Of a stretch of 64,000 nucleotides of DNA, positions 38,111 through 50,885 are shown in pieces. Position numbers and translations under genes: made by a program. The stretch is from Protonemura montana. Taxonomy: Eukaryota > Arthropoda > Insecta > Plecoptera > Nemouridae. The notes below the pieces were generated by a model. It saw only the letters and a list, made by a program, of their open reading frames with translations, was not told where the DNA came from and ran no database searches. The stretch lies in contig OX387604.1 of assembly GCA_947568835.1 (NCBI GenBank), positions 3,080,001 through 3,144,000 on the forward strand, written 5' to 3'. Position 1 is the stretch's first letter. Every line of letters starts with the position of its first letter.

Positions 38111-39769
38111 AGGCGCTATAGGGTGGCTTTATTGGAGAGCCGAGAATGCTCCTGCTCAGGGTCCTGTATGAGGTGAACTGCATCAGGACCTAGACCTTGC
38201 CGTCATGCAGTCTTCAAAGGGTAGGATACTCAAGTGAAGGTCTTACTAGTTCTATTGGGAAACCCACTCGATTTTCTTTTCATATTTTGTTTCAAAAGCG
38301 ATAAAATGAAATGCATCATTAATGTTTATGACGTCATTATTATGTCCATACAAGATTATCTGCAACGGGGTCGTATTCGTTTCATCCACATAGAAAACTA
38401 TCGTCATTTTCCGTTTATCTGGGAAAGGAAGTTTTCATATAATGTTATACATTTTTTATCAAATCTACTTGCTACGACGCCACGTTTTTGCTGTGTCAGC
38501 GTAAAGATATTAACATTTTCAAAATAGACAATTTCGTAATATTTATTTTATTTTAACTCTAATATTGCACAGTGGGCTTTTCAGGGTGCTTTGCATTTCA
38601 TTTCGCTGGCGGTACCTACGTTAGATCAATTCGAAGAACGCTGAGAACATTCAAATGATTTGTGAATATCATTTTCTTACTGAAATGGAATTTCGTTTGC
38701 GTTTTTCTCTATTATATTTTTTCGCTACGTTTTCGCTGCGAAGGAAATTGCTAGAACACGATCTTGGTTATGAAATTTTTGAAATATTACTGCGGATATT
38801 CTGGGGAAATATTGTATCGTTACATTCGTAGGCAATTTCAGTGGAAATAGGAATTCCATGGGTGGAAAAACACACAAATTATTTATATTAAGATGCTATT
38901 ATCATAATTTCAAAATTATTTTCATATTTTCTGTTACCCAATATAACCAACCATTCCAAGAATGTAAGTAATCAAATATATTAAACAACTGCAGACTTGT
39001 GTTAGTGTATGCAAAATCTAAAATTACTTTCAGAAATTTATCGCCCACGACGAAAGGGGTGCTTTGTAAGAGGGCAACGCAGTTGAGCGCCAGAAAATAA
39101 CTCAAAGAACTTCGGTATGTGAATCAATGGTGGAAGCAATATTTTGCAATGGGCTTGCAGTGCATTGTTTCATTTGCTGATTTATGTCTTTTGACCAAGG
39201 AAAGGGCTCATGTAGTGAGATAAAGGAACGTTTTGCCAGTGTTTTTTTCACTGCAAACCTTGCCTCTTTGAATCCTTTCAGTCGAACAAGCACTGACCTT
39301 TAGAAAAAAGGTTAAGTTTGGAAATAAAGGACTTATAAGGCTAACGGAGGTTTTACGGTCTATTTTACGACTTAAACTATTTCCCCGATGACGATTTTTT
39401 GTGCCAATGTGAGGAGAGGAGAAGTAGTAGAAATTATGCAATCTTTTATCATTTTGAAACCGTATCTAAAAGAAAAACGCTATAAAACAGAAAATCTCAT
39501 GTGTTCAAAACGTGTAAAAAATAAAGATGGCTCGATCGCTGAAAACATGTTCACGATCAGAAATGTACTCTAACAATAAACTGATTTCCGAGATGAAACC
39601 AGCAGTTTTAAAGAGTCTTGTTTTATCAAATATGTCCAGGATTCAATTTCAATTGTAAACATGATTTTCAAAATAGTTTTAAGTCCACAATAAATACAAT
39701 CTCAAACTTAAAAAGGTGCAAACGCACGATTCTGTTCTAGTTTATGCTGCAGTAAACAGCCATGTTTTT
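38111..39769. other. AT-rich non-coding DNA
   Basis: A CRE palindrome lies at 38329-38336 and an aagatggc word at 39524-39531. No gene supported. Confidence 0.55.
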
Positions 39770-39960
39770 GTAAGGAGCCGCGGAAGAGGGAGGGTTGGGG
39801 GGGGAGACATGGGCGAGGGCGGGTTAAAACCACTATACATCTCTCTATTTCTAGCTCGACTGAGTTACTACTTCATTTCCACCCTGTAATGTGTCAAACG
39901 TCAACCCCCAGAGCTCCTCTCACCGCCGCCACAGCCGCCGCCACCGCCACCAGTCGTTGG
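39770..39960. promoter_or_regulatory. GC-rich island with CCG/CCA triplet tract
   Basis: A G-rich segment (39783-39827) is followed about 100 bp later by a ccgccgccacagccgccgcc-type tract (39921-39951). No frame through it looks like a real exon. Candidate regulatory or simple-repeat DNA. Confidence 0.3.
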
Positions 39961-41050
39961 TGATGAATCTCACCCAGGAATTGCTCTCCACACTTCAAGA
40001 AATCACCCAATGAATTTCATGCTTATTGATGTTAAATGAAGAATAATTGTTATTTTTATAGGACATATACTTGACATATTATTGAGGCTTAACGTCTCGT
40101 GGCTTGACGCCTGTGCCATTTTATCGGCAAACCTCATCTCTTAAACTAATACGACTTGTTTGGTAATAAAACGCTTTTCATGACCGAAGAAATTCGGTTG
40201 AAAAGTCAAATATCCAATGCCAAACATTGTCCAACAGTAGAGAGATAAAAAAAAGTGGGGATTTTAAACCTTTTTAATAGTTTTTATCCTCAAAAGAGCA
40301 CTTCGACAAAGGCACTCCTTTTATTATAGGGTTAAATTTATTCTTTTGTCACAATTTTTAGTGCGCTAAGTTTGTTTAAGTGGTGTCATGCAAGGTTGTC
40401 CGTCTTTGAACTATTTTTGAAGATATTTAGTTCAGTTTGAGATCGACGTTTGGCGAAACAGGATACAAATTCTTCGGCACCAGTTATTTTAAGGACTGCA
40501 AAATAGTACGAATTAAAATTATATTTTTAAATGCGTACACAGAAGACGGCATATAAAAAGTCAATCAAGATTACACGGATCTAAAGGTAAGTGCGGGCCT
40601 TTAGAAGTTACATCCAATCGGCAAATTCCTCCCAGTTAGCTAATTGGGAGCTGGTTAGTCTGTAGTTTCGAGTATGATTCAATTTCTAAAGATTCCACAT
40701 TAATATCAGTGAAACGCGCTATCCCCTTGCTGATGCCGATCCCAATTATAAGACGACGACGCTTCGTTAGTGTTAATCACTCGAATTGTTGGGTCAAAAC
40801 TAATGGCGCTCGCTGAGAAGTTGAAATAAATAAATAACAGTTTTAAGTAACCATTCGTGATGATTGGTTGAATCAATGGAGAGATGAGGGTGTCCTTTTA
40901 GGAGGGTGATGCTTATGGGAGGAGGTTACAGGAACCATTGAATGATTGATGGTGATATTACGGTCTGAGTCGGTACATGAAAAGAGCGGAAACGACTTAA
41001 TTAAATTTGAAAATGTTAAACATTTCTTTATGAAACATGATTATTGAGTA
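39961..41050. other. AT-rich non-coding DNA
   Basis: Contains the second copy of a 17-mer, atcagtgaaacgcgcta, at 40705-40721, and an aatggcgctc (PHO-like) word near 40803. No gene. Confidence 0.5.
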
Positions 41051-41400
41051 AGGAAAATGAATAACGGCTTTTGGAAAATGTGCGTCCCGCGTGGTTCAGG
41101 TTAGGGGATGAATGCTGAGTCTCTTTGAATTGTAACTCTTAATTTGGGCGACTGAGCGGCTGCCGACCGGGTTGCATAATTAGCTTGTCAGTTTCGATGC
41201 CAGCCCGTGACTTGTGCCCATTAATGTTTGAACAGAATAATGTTGGATGTGTCTAGGTTAAAGGAAAGCCGCCTGGGAGCAAAACGCTATAAATCGACGC
41301 CAGGTGGGAGGGGAGCTCTCGAACGAATCGACCAATGGGAAAGAAGGAAAAGGAAATTGATTGCCAGGTTAGAAAAAAGGGAGAAAAAACGCTATTTATT
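41051..41400. promoter_or_regulatory. Candidate cis-regulatory element with mixed homeodomain words
   Basis: GC-richer stretch with gcataattag, cattaatg, ctataaatcg (posterior-Hox/Caudal-like TTTATAG on the reverse strand), caggtg (Snail/ZEB-type) and two copies of aaaacgctat (41281-41290 and 41386-41395). No open frame of interest. The mix of non-repetitive GC-rich and homeodomain words is enhancer-like, but this is inference. Confidence 0.25.
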
Positions 41401-44400
41401 ATAATATACTAACATAAGAGAAAGAAATGCCATGAAAATGTGGGCTTGAGCGGATTTTCCATCGCTATCGAATCAACTAAATTTCAGAGTTGCAATTTTG
41501 TACTAATGCCAGTGAGGGGTTGGGCCCATACGCTCCAATTTGGATGTGGTCTGTTTGATGATTGGTGGAAGGAAGAAATGAAGGCGATTTAATTTTAAGC
41601 TTATTTAAAGCTGATACATATTTACCAAGTGAATCACAGTATTGACATCAAACCATCGTACGCACAACGCTCAGAATTAAAGCTATCAGGAAGATATTAT
41701 TCACAACGATAATTACAACAAAAAAAAAGAACTGTTATAATAAAATATAATTCACCAGCAAAAAGAACGAAATTCCGTGAATATTTTGTGAAACTTACTA
41801 GGACAAGATTTTGTAACGAAGGGTGTACAATTCTATGAATATCACAGCCTCGTTCTCCCTCTAAGCTCAGCTTACTTCCATAGTGGCCTCTTTGTCACCC
41901 TCATTGGGTTGTTCTTCTTGTTATGGGCAATATAGCGACGTGGTCTGAGGGCCCATTTCTTTGGGTTCAAGTGCCCATAAGACGCTGCATCATGACTCGG
42001 CAACTGCTCCTGCTCCTGCTTCAGCAACCTGCAGTCTTACTCCTTGCCTTGCTATTCTAGACCCTGTGCCTCCCACTCCTGGAAATTGCGTACTTTAGCT
42101 CTACCAGAAATACTGATTTACGTACTCGTTTTATTCACTTCTTCGCTGAATATTACTAAAGAAAATTGCCCATTTTCATGTGAAAATATTAATAAAAATT
42201 CAAATAAAATCTACTGCAGCACTCAATGTCGTCTTGAAGAGGCTTATTATTTTTGTGTAGACTCATGATAGATACGTTAAGTTTCGATGAAAGTCAAAAA
42301 AGACTCTGTAGACTACACATATATTCATAATAATTGCATTCAAATGTCTTTGTCCGTTTAATTTGACACACCACGTTATCAAAATAAAGCTTAATCTCAT
42401 TTGAATCCATATTTATAAATAAATATGGAAATGCCATCCGGGCTGCTTGAGGATTAGCCCCTCCTTTCTGCGAGTTAGATCAGCAGTGAGCCGAATTGGT
42501 CGTAGATTTGATTAAGTAATGACTGTTACCTCCCTCCTCTAATCCTTACAAGCGTGAGAGGGTGGCCCAGAGGGTGACCAGGTCCTCATAAACGACCCCA
42601 CCCCCTGTTATCAAGAATGGCACATGTTTACCCACTGTAAGAATGTGTGAAAAGCCGCGCCATAGTCTAAAGCTTTTCACAAGATGGGTGCTCAATTTTA
42701 ACACTTCAGCACGAGCGACTTTATTCAAACATCAAATTGAAACTGTCTCGACAGAATTTCAAACGATTTTCCAATTGGTATTTGCGCTGAATTGTGAATC
42801 ACAAATTTTAATTAAAATAGTGTGAAATAAAAGTACGAAATTACATCAGATATTTAAATTTATACGAATAATATAAAACATGGGTAGTATCGCATCATTT
42901 AGGTTTAGCAAAATTGTGTGCCCTTTATCTGCAAGCGAGTAATCCTAGTAGACCGTTAGAGGCTCTGCCTGGGGTGTGAATAGGCCATACGTTAAATGTT
43001 AATCACCAGCAGGGGTACAGACAGATAGTATTCGCAATAAATACACTCACAGCGCTCAGCTGCATTCCCTAGGCTGGTAAAATAACGTTGCATCAAAGTT
43101 ATTTTCTTGAGCGGATCATGTCGTGAAAGTTTTCATGGGTTTTCGTAGAATATTGCAATATTGTTATTTTGTGGTCGAAATTTCAGGCGCTAAATATCAG
43201 ATCAGATATTTTTAATAATTTATTAAGGAATCTGTTTTGTTTTCTGTGTCTCATTTTTAGTACATTTCGATTTTAACAGAATTTGGAATTTGGAAATGAA
43301 ATGTAAGGTAACAGTTTCAAAAAACCTTAACTTAGCACGTCAGGCTTAAAAATTTGTAAAACACTTGAATCTGCTATCAACAGCTTTGTGACTGAACAGC
43401 ATATTTTTGGCAAAATCAGGGAAATTCTGGAAATCGGGGTTTTCATGAGACAGACGGGCTCTCCATTTACCCGAAAGAATTCGAAACTTCAGACTTAAAA
43501 GAAAGCCATTTACTAACAATTTATTAACATTTTTTAACCTACCTTGCAGAAGTAACCTTTTGCCAGCAATATTAATATGCATTTTTTATAAGGGGGATAT
43601 AAAATATGATAATACGAATCAAATATTTTGATCAAAATATTCCATAAGCGAGACGGGAGAAAAATGCTAAAATCTTGTGGAACTGTCTTTTTTTTGTTTG
43701 TTAATTGGCATGTTATAAAACATCAAAAATACTTTGAATTCGTTCTTTATCAGATAGGACTTTGACTCGCCACTGGTATTATTTATTTTAGATGGGACTT
43801 TGATTAGACCGTAGTATGCTTGATTTCATAACAATACATTTTATTTTTGCCTGCGGGTAAGTCGACTGGGGGCTACCAGCTTCCATATGTGATGTCTTCA
43901 TAATCTATCCCAAAATAAAAACGATCACATTAACTCGCATGCACCCCTATCCAAACCCATCAAATATTTCACCTGCAATAACGCATGGGTAAACCTAGTA
44001 TATACCTTGCAGATAGAGGCAGTGCCCTCAGTCGATGCCCCCCCCCACACCACCCCACCCCACCCTTCCACTGCTCAATGCACCAGCTATGCCGTAATAA
44101 ACGTTAACGATGCTTAATGATCCAAGGAATTAATGCGATTACGATTCATGACCTTAAATGATCATACATAGTCTATTCAAAATCCTCTGTACAGGTTTCA
44201 ACACAAGCCTTGCAGCATTCCACACGCCAGGAGACTCAAGGGTAGACCGTGTAGTATTTCCCGATAAAACTGATAGAAAATACATTTGCTTGGTGGTTTT
44301 AGAGGGGGAGGGGGGGAGAGGGCGTTAAAGCCGTTTCAAACTTCGTATATAGTGAAAAAAAACACGTACATCTATATTTTTGAAATATATTTCAGTAAAA

Positions 44401-45710
44401 TTCATAAAAGCAATCCCATTGAACTTTCTATGTGTATTATCATCGTGTTTTGTGTATAGGTGTTTTTGTGTTTGGTGTATGGTGTATCTGGTGTATATGG
44501 TGTGCGAGTTGAGAAAGTGGATAACGGCTCTTTGCAAGGGAGGGTTTAGTGGTAGGGGATTATATTCCTATAAGCCCGTTGCCATGTTTGCGCAAAGACC
44601 CGAAAATATCTACAGTAGTTAACAAGATTAAAACTATTAAGCATAAAGTAAATCTATGAGCTCAAGATAATCTGGCTATGGCAAAGTTAAATCGACTATG
44701 AGGAGTTAAAAGTTGCAGAGAACTTTCCAATATCTCTGCCGAGAAATCAAGGAGTAAATTTCAAGCAGAATCTGCTTAAGCTTGCCTTTAGAAGCTAGTC
44801 GAGCGGAAAGTGCCGATAGCGGTGTTGTCCTGGTGTTTTGATAACGACTTAAATGTGATAAAAGGGTTTTCTTTGTAAGAATTTCATCAAAGCTGAAGAG
44901 AAAATGAATGAAAATAGTGGTGGTAAGGTGTGGTACTCACAATCCAAATGAGACGCTCGTAGCAGGTGGGAAAGTCGCACTGGAAAAGAAAAATTCAAAA
45001 CTACATTAAATGTTAAAGAAATTTAACTTCTGTGAAAGTAATCCTGTCACACGTGTTCTAATTACAAAGTAATTTTTATGAACGCGTTTGGTTGGTTGTG
45101 TTGCAAATTTGTGATGATTGTTCTCGGCAATAAAGGTGAACATAAAAAAGAGTTATGGATGTATTTTTCTGGCAAATACAATGATTACCCAAAGGCCTCC
45201 TTAAGAGCACCAGCGAGAAGCCCTCCACCCCACAAAAAATGTCCGAAAAAAGATAAGGGAACACGGAGGAAAACAGAGGGAATATATGAAAAGAAAGAAG
45301 ATCTAAAAAGCAATTTTCAGAAACGAAAAGAGGAAGTCAAAAATAAGGGATAAAAGAGTGAAAAAGCAATTTGGATGCGAGGACAGAGAAATAAGAAGAA
45401 TTCTCAATTCTCAGCGGATCCTATAGGCAGCAGTGGGTATCTTGCTGGTGCCTCTCAAGCGGAAAATAGCGATGAAAGGAAAGGGAGAATAAAAAAAAAT
45501 AAGGGATAGAAATATTCCCAAAAGACACATTCTAAACTCAGATGACAATGTATCTTGAAAAAAGTCCACGAAGAAAGTTTAGACTTTCAAATGAGATATC
45601 AGAATATCAAGGGATATGCTAATTTAACGCGCAATCCCGTGCTTTTCTAGTGCTACGTTGACTGAGATAGAACGCGATACACGCGTCATGGTGGGGTAGC
45701 CCTGGCAACC
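41401..45710. other. AT-rich non-coding DNA
   Basis: No gene supported. It holds a C9 run with C-rich clusters (44038-44068) and a GTGTAT-rich tract (44451-44506). A 91-codon Lys/Glu-rich frame at 45078-45353 reflects A/G-rich sequence and is not called. Confidence 0.55.
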
Positions 45711-46738
45711 TAGCCCAGCAGAGCCCAGACTAGCCCAGCAGAGCCCAGACTAGCCCAGCAGAGCCCAGACTAGCCCAGACTAGCCCAGACTAGCCCAGCA
45801 GAGCCCAGGCTAGCCCAGCAGAGCCCAGACTAGCCCAGACTAGCCCAGCAGAGCCCAGGCTAGCCCAGCAGAGCCCAGACTAGCCCAGCAGAGCCCAGAC
45901 TAGCCCAGCAGAGCCCAGACTAGCCCAGCAGAGCCCAGGCTAGCCCAGCAGAGCCCAGCAGAGCCCAGCAGAGCCCAGCAGAGCCCAGACTAGCCCAGCA
46001 GAGCCCAGACTAGCCCAGCAGAGCCCAGACTAGCCCAGGCTAGCCCAGCAGAGCCCAGACTAGCCCAGCAGAGCCCAGACTAGCCCAGCAGAGCCCAGAC
46101 TAGCCCAGCAGATCCCAGACTAGCCCAGCAGATCCCAGACTAGCCCAGCAGATCCCAGACTAGCCCAGCAGAGCCCAGACTAGCCCAGCAGATCCCAGAC
46201 TAGCCCAGCAGATCCCAGACTAGCCCAGCAGAGCCCAGGCTAGCCCAGCAGAGCCCAGGCTAGCCCAGCAGAGCCCAGACTAGCCCAGCAGAGCCCAGGC
46301 TATCCCAGCAGAGCCCAGACTAGCCCAGCAGAGCCTAGACTAGCCCAGCAGAGCCCAGGCTAGCCCAGGCTAGCCCAGGCTAGCCCAGCAGAGCCCAGAC
46401 TAGCCCAGCAGAGCCCAGGCTAGCCCAGCAGAGCCCATTCCTGCCCAGCCCAGTTCTGCCCAACCCAGTCCTGCCCAACCCAGCCCAGCAGAGCCCAGCA
46501 GAGCCCAGCAGAGCCCAGACTAGCCCAGCAGAGCCCAGGCTAGCCCAGCAGAGCCCAGACTAGCCCAGCAGAGCCCAGACTAGCCCAGCAGAGCCCAGGC
46601 TAGCCCAGCAGAGCCCATTCCTGCCCAGCCCAGTTCTGCCCAACCCAGTCCTGCCCAACCCAGCCCAGCAGAGCCCAGCCCAGCCCAACCCAGCCCAACC
46701 TAGCCCAGCACACCCCAGCTAGCCCGGTTCAGCCCAGA
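45711..46738. repeat. GC-rich minisatellite, 10/20-bp units (tagcccagca gagcccagac)
   Basis: About 1 kb of tandem 10-mers with consensus KAGCCCAGMM, mostly arranged as 20-bp dimers. Variants include gatcccagac clusters (around 46110-46220) and runs of gagcccagca. A spacer-like segment with attcctgcccagcccagttc occurs twice, exactly 180 bp apart. The 3' end decays into aacccagccc-type units. On the minus strand it reads CTGGGCT, so a transcript in the Ubx direction would be G-rich. Confidence 0.95.
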
Positions 46739-47440
46739 CTTTCAAGGTCCAGAAGAGACCAGACACACATTAAAGCATAATGAGAAACACATTTTTAATA
46801 ATTTCTTGCTGGTTGGAAAATTTAATGGAGGGAAAAAAAATCTTGTAAAAATATCTTTAGGTTCGAATACAAAAGAAAACTTTGAAAATGTTTTCAAAGA
46901 TATCGTTCAGAATACTAAAATTAGGACGTAGTATAGCTTTTTTGACGTCTTATATGTCTTTGTAGTGTCACAGTGGTGTTTGGATAGCTGGGTTGGCGTT
47001 GTTGGCGTTGTTGGCGTTGGCGTTGGCTTGGCTTGGCTTGGCATATCTTGGCGCTGGCGCTGGCATCTGCGATTGCTTAGCGTTGGCAATTGGGCGGCGC
47101 TGGCCCTGGGATTATCTTGGCGTTGAAGTTACAGTTAAAGTTAGTTTTTGTGTTAAGCTGGTAAAATCCTATTGTCTGTGATGGTTATCCCACCACAAAT
47201 AAGACTTTAATTTCTTGAGGTTTGGACTATTTTGTTGAGGTTAGCATTGGTCATCTCCTTGGCCCAGTTACCAAACTCGGCCATATTTTATAGCTTTTCC
47301 ATGTGAAATTTGAATCTGAAAATGTTGTCTTGGCCAGACATTGCATATTATATAAAAATATGGATTTGGAATATGAATACCAAATGCACCCTCTATTTAT
47401 ATAAATGCAAACGAAATTGCAATGGTACATTTTGAAAAGT
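46739..47440. other. Spacer between two minisatellites, with a (gttggc)n tract
   Basis: AT-rich sequence except for a gttggcgttg/gcttg/gcgctg repeat at about 46991-47065. No gene. The short plus-strand frame through the repeat is low complexity. Confidence 0.7.
46991..47065. repeat. Degenerate hexamer repeat (gttggc/cttggc)
   Basis: Irregular tandem of gttggc, cttggc and gctggc units of 5-9 bp. It is a third tandem array close to two larger ones. Confidence 0.8.
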
Positions 47441-48543
47441 TCTCACCACCTTGCACTGACTTCTCACCACCTTGCACTGACTTCTCCTTGCCCTGACTTC
47501 TCACCACCTTGCACTGACTTCTCACCACCTTGCACTGACTTCTCACCACCTTGCACTGACTTCTCACCACCTTGCACTGACTTCTCACCACCTTTCACTG
47601 ACTTCTCACCACCTTGCACTGACTTCTCACTACCTTGCACTGACTTCTCACCACCTTGCACTGACTTCTCACCACCTTGCACTGACTTCTCACCACCTTG
47701 CACTGACTTCTCACCACCTTGCACTGACTTCTCACCACCTTGCACTGACTTCTCACCACCTAGCACTGACTTCTCACCACCTTTCACTGACTTCTCACCA
47801 CCTTGCACTGACTTCTCACCACCTTGCACTGACTTCTCACTACCTTGCACTGACTTCTCACCACCTTGCACTGACTTCTCACCACCTAGCACTGACTTCT
47901 CACCACCTAGCACTGACTTCTCACCACCTTGCCCTGACTTCTCACCACCTAGCACTGACTTCTCACCACCTTGCACTGACTTCTCACCACCTAGCACTGA
48001 CTTCTCACCACCTAGCACTGACTTCTCACCACCTTGCCCTGACTTCTCACCACCTTGCACTGACTTCTCACTACCTTGCACTGACTTCTCACCATCTTGC
48101 ACTGACTTCTCACCACCTTGCACTGACTTCTCACCACCTTGGACTGACTTCTCACTACCTTGCATTGACTTCTCACCACCTTGCACTGACTTCTCACCAC
48201 CTTGCACTGACTTCTCACCACCTTGCACTGACTTCTCACCACCTTGCACTGACTTCTCACCACCTTGCACTGACTTCTCCTTGCACTGACTTCTCACCAC
48301 CTTGCACTGACTTCTCACCACCTTGCACTGACTTCTCACCACCTTGCACTGACTTCTCACCACCTTGCACTGACTTCTCACCACCTTGCACTGACTTCTC
48401 ACCACCTTGCACTGACTTCTCACCACCTTGCACTGACTTCTCACCACCTTGCACTGACTTCTCACTACCTTGCACTGTCTTCTCACCACCTTGCACTGAC
48501 TTCTCACCACCTTTCACTGACTTCTCACCTATTTGTGACTTCT
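47441..48543. repeat. 21-bp minisatellite (ttctcaccaccttgcactgac)n
   Basis: About 52 tandem units with point variants (ctttcac, ctagcac, cttgccc, ctaccttgc). Two units carry the same 5-bp deletion (ttctccttgc, near 47484 and 48278). Because 21 is a multiple of three and the unit lacks stops in several frames, long frames run through on both strands (plus 47405-48289, minus 47464-48510). They read as DFSPPCT on plus and EKSVQGG on minus. The 5-bp deletions shift the frame, more than one frame is open, and there is no unique N- or C-terminal domain. I call a repeat, not a gene. Confidence 0.95.
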
Positions 48544-49350
48544 AGCTAGCGACAATTTTATTAAGACTGATTGTCTACGAGTTCTTGCAATTTTTAGACG
48601 ACAATCTTTGAAAATTATATCAGCATTTGCATTTTATGTAGTTTCCCAAGATTATCACTAAAAGAAAAATTATTTGAAAAACTAAAAACTAAATTTCTTA
48701 GAGAGCGCCACATTGGAGTGGATTGGCAAGTGAGACCACAGAATTTTTCTGATGTGTTTTTTGCGAGATAACTGGAAATAGAACAAACATCAACGAAATC
48801 TTCAGGATCCTACACTAAAAATGTATATTAATTCTAGTTCTAATTGAAAATCAGAAGTAGTGTGAGTGAAAATACATGCAGGTGCTAGTGAGTTCAACAA
48901 AACTGCAATTAGAACATTTCGAAATGTGGATATGAGACAAAATGAGATTGGGGCCCAGTTGTGCACATTTTGATTCATGCCCATTGGCTGCATAATACAG
49001 AAAAGAGGGATTTGGTTTGAACAGTCGCGCAGTCCTCAAAACCCACAGGCGAACTCCATGCAGGCAAATCTTGGTTAATTTCTGAGAATTTTGGGGAGTT
49101 CATGAGCTGATCACATGATTGATAAGCGTAGTAGTGGAGTGAGCGAAGCGAAATTTGAATTTTGATGCTCCTCTCTAGCCGCAACAAGAAATGGGTATGG
49201 AAGCCTTTTTTTTCGCTATGCAGATCCGAATTTGATGGACATTTCAGCGATCTTCGATCGTTCTCAGCCTAGATCCCCTGAGGGTGTTTACTCCAAAAAT
49301 AAATATGATTAATTGGAGTTTTTGCACTTTTGGAACTTGCGCTTTTGGAA

Positions 49351-49407
49351 CTTTGCGGCTTCACTTCTTATCTAGATCACAAAACTCTGAAGCTTATCCT
49401 ACATCGG
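49351..49407 (+). repeat. 57-bp direct repeat, copy 1
   Basis: Matches 49869-49925 at 55 of 57 positions, in the same orientation 518 bp apart. It starts ctttgcggcttca and ends cctacatcgg. Confidence 0.9.
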
Positions 49408-49868
49408 TAAGTCAGAACAATGATCGGATTATTTTAAAAATGTCACTTAATTTACGTTTTTTTTCCACTGCATTTCCTTAACGTTTGGAAGGTGTTTTGT
49501 TGTTTTTAAACTTAATAGCGAATCTGATTGTTTTTGGTTTTTGAGACAGAAAAGTAGGACCAAATTATCACATTTAAATGCATTTCATTGATTAGAATTG
49601 TAATTTAACTGTAACGGAGCGATAGAAAATCATTCTATAATAATTCTAGACTTAAGAATAAATAATAACAATTCATCTCTTAAACCCTCTAAAAACTGGA
49701 TAAAAAAACGACGAAAGAGTACGATAAAACAAATATAATAATTGGGGAAACAAAAAAAACTTTTTGAGAAGATAATAAACTATAAGATTTTCTTACTTTC
49801 GCTTGCCTCATCAACCACTAATTGCAGCTAGATTTTATCTTACATTGAAGGCAAACACATTTTTAGTA

Positions 49869-49925
49869 CTTTGCGGCTTCAATTCTTATCTTGATCACAA
49901 AACTCTGAAGCTTATCCTACATCGG
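49869..49925 (+). repeat. 57-bp direct repeat, copy 2
   Basis: Differs from copy 1 only at two positions (c/a and a/t). Flanking sequence beyond the unit does not match well, so this is a short, discrete duplication. Confidence 0.9.
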
Positions 49926-50780
49926 GACTAAATTGCATTTACAAGTTTACAGTTTACAAGCAGTTTGAAGTTATTTGTTACGCAGGTTATCTAGACATCT
50001 CTGCTGATTTTTAAATGTAGTTGCACCCCATAGCGGCTTGTCTTTATGTAATAACAACAATAACACAAAGTGTCAAAAATACAATTCAAATTCTGAAGCG
50101 ATCGCGTGCTCGATGTTAGTGTAAAAAAACTGAAAACACATGTTTTTGAAACAGAAAAAAAAATCGTTCCATATTTCGTTTGTTATTGGTTATATGCCAT
50201 ATTTTGCCGGTTTTCTGTATTTTTTAAAAATAAATACTAACAAATTTGAATTTTTTTCAAAAATAGCTCGAAGGCAGGTAGTTTTTTTTTAGACATGTAC
50301 GTGCATATCTTTCAGCATCTTAACGAATAACTGAAGCTGCTGAAATTGAGTCGCTAAATCCTCTAATTTTCACTCTTTACGACTGACTTAATAATGATTA
50401 ATCGGTTTAATTAGAATAATTTACTCAGGCAAACTGGGCACCAGTGCCCTGTTTACTCGCTCAAAATTGGCAAGATCCCGCCATTTGGAGCACAAACTGC
50501 CAACGAAATAGCCAGATTTATCACTTATTGCAAGCATAAAATATTTTCATTACTTATTGAGATGCATATAAAAGCAAATTATTAAGTCATTGTTCTAAAA
50601 TTTTATTTTATGAACTTATTATTGTGATAACTATCCGTAAAACAAATTTTTACGATTTTTATTCCTTGTCTTTCTTTAAGTGTCTGTGTGAATTCGTCAG
50701 TAGTCAGCTTCTTCTTTGTAGAGCACATCAAATCAATAAAAGAGATGTCCTAGCTCCATTGCGCAAGCCCGAAGCTCCTT

Positions 50781-50885
50781 ACTCTGCATCCCAGATAATC
50801 CAGCCTACCCCTTCCTCTCCCTGTCCCGGCGGCCCCCTCAACACCCCCCCCCCCTCCACCCCTCCCATCCTACCCTTCCCCGACA
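50781..50885. repeat. C-rich polypyrimidine tract
   Basis: C-rich sequence with C11 at 50844-50854 and further C3-C5 runs. Quadruplex-capable on the minus strand. Confidence 0.7.

Larger units (their letters stand above)
48544..50780. other. AT-rich non-coding DNA with a 57-bp direct repeat
   Basis: No gene supported. It holds a near-identical 57-bp repeat pair (49351-49407 and 49869-49925) and a 7-bp inverted repeat actccaa/ttggagt around a Hox-type aaatatgattaa (49290-49319). Confidence 0.6.

Noticed and set aside
45711-48543. CRISPR-like arrays
   Set aside because: Units are contiguous head-to-tail repeats without unique spacers, in an arthropod genome. They are minisatellites.
47405-48545. 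Long open frames (up to 348 codons) on both strands
   Set aside because: They are produced by a 21-bp stop-free tandem unit. Several frames are open at once, 5-bp deletions shift the frame, and no non-repeat domain is attached.
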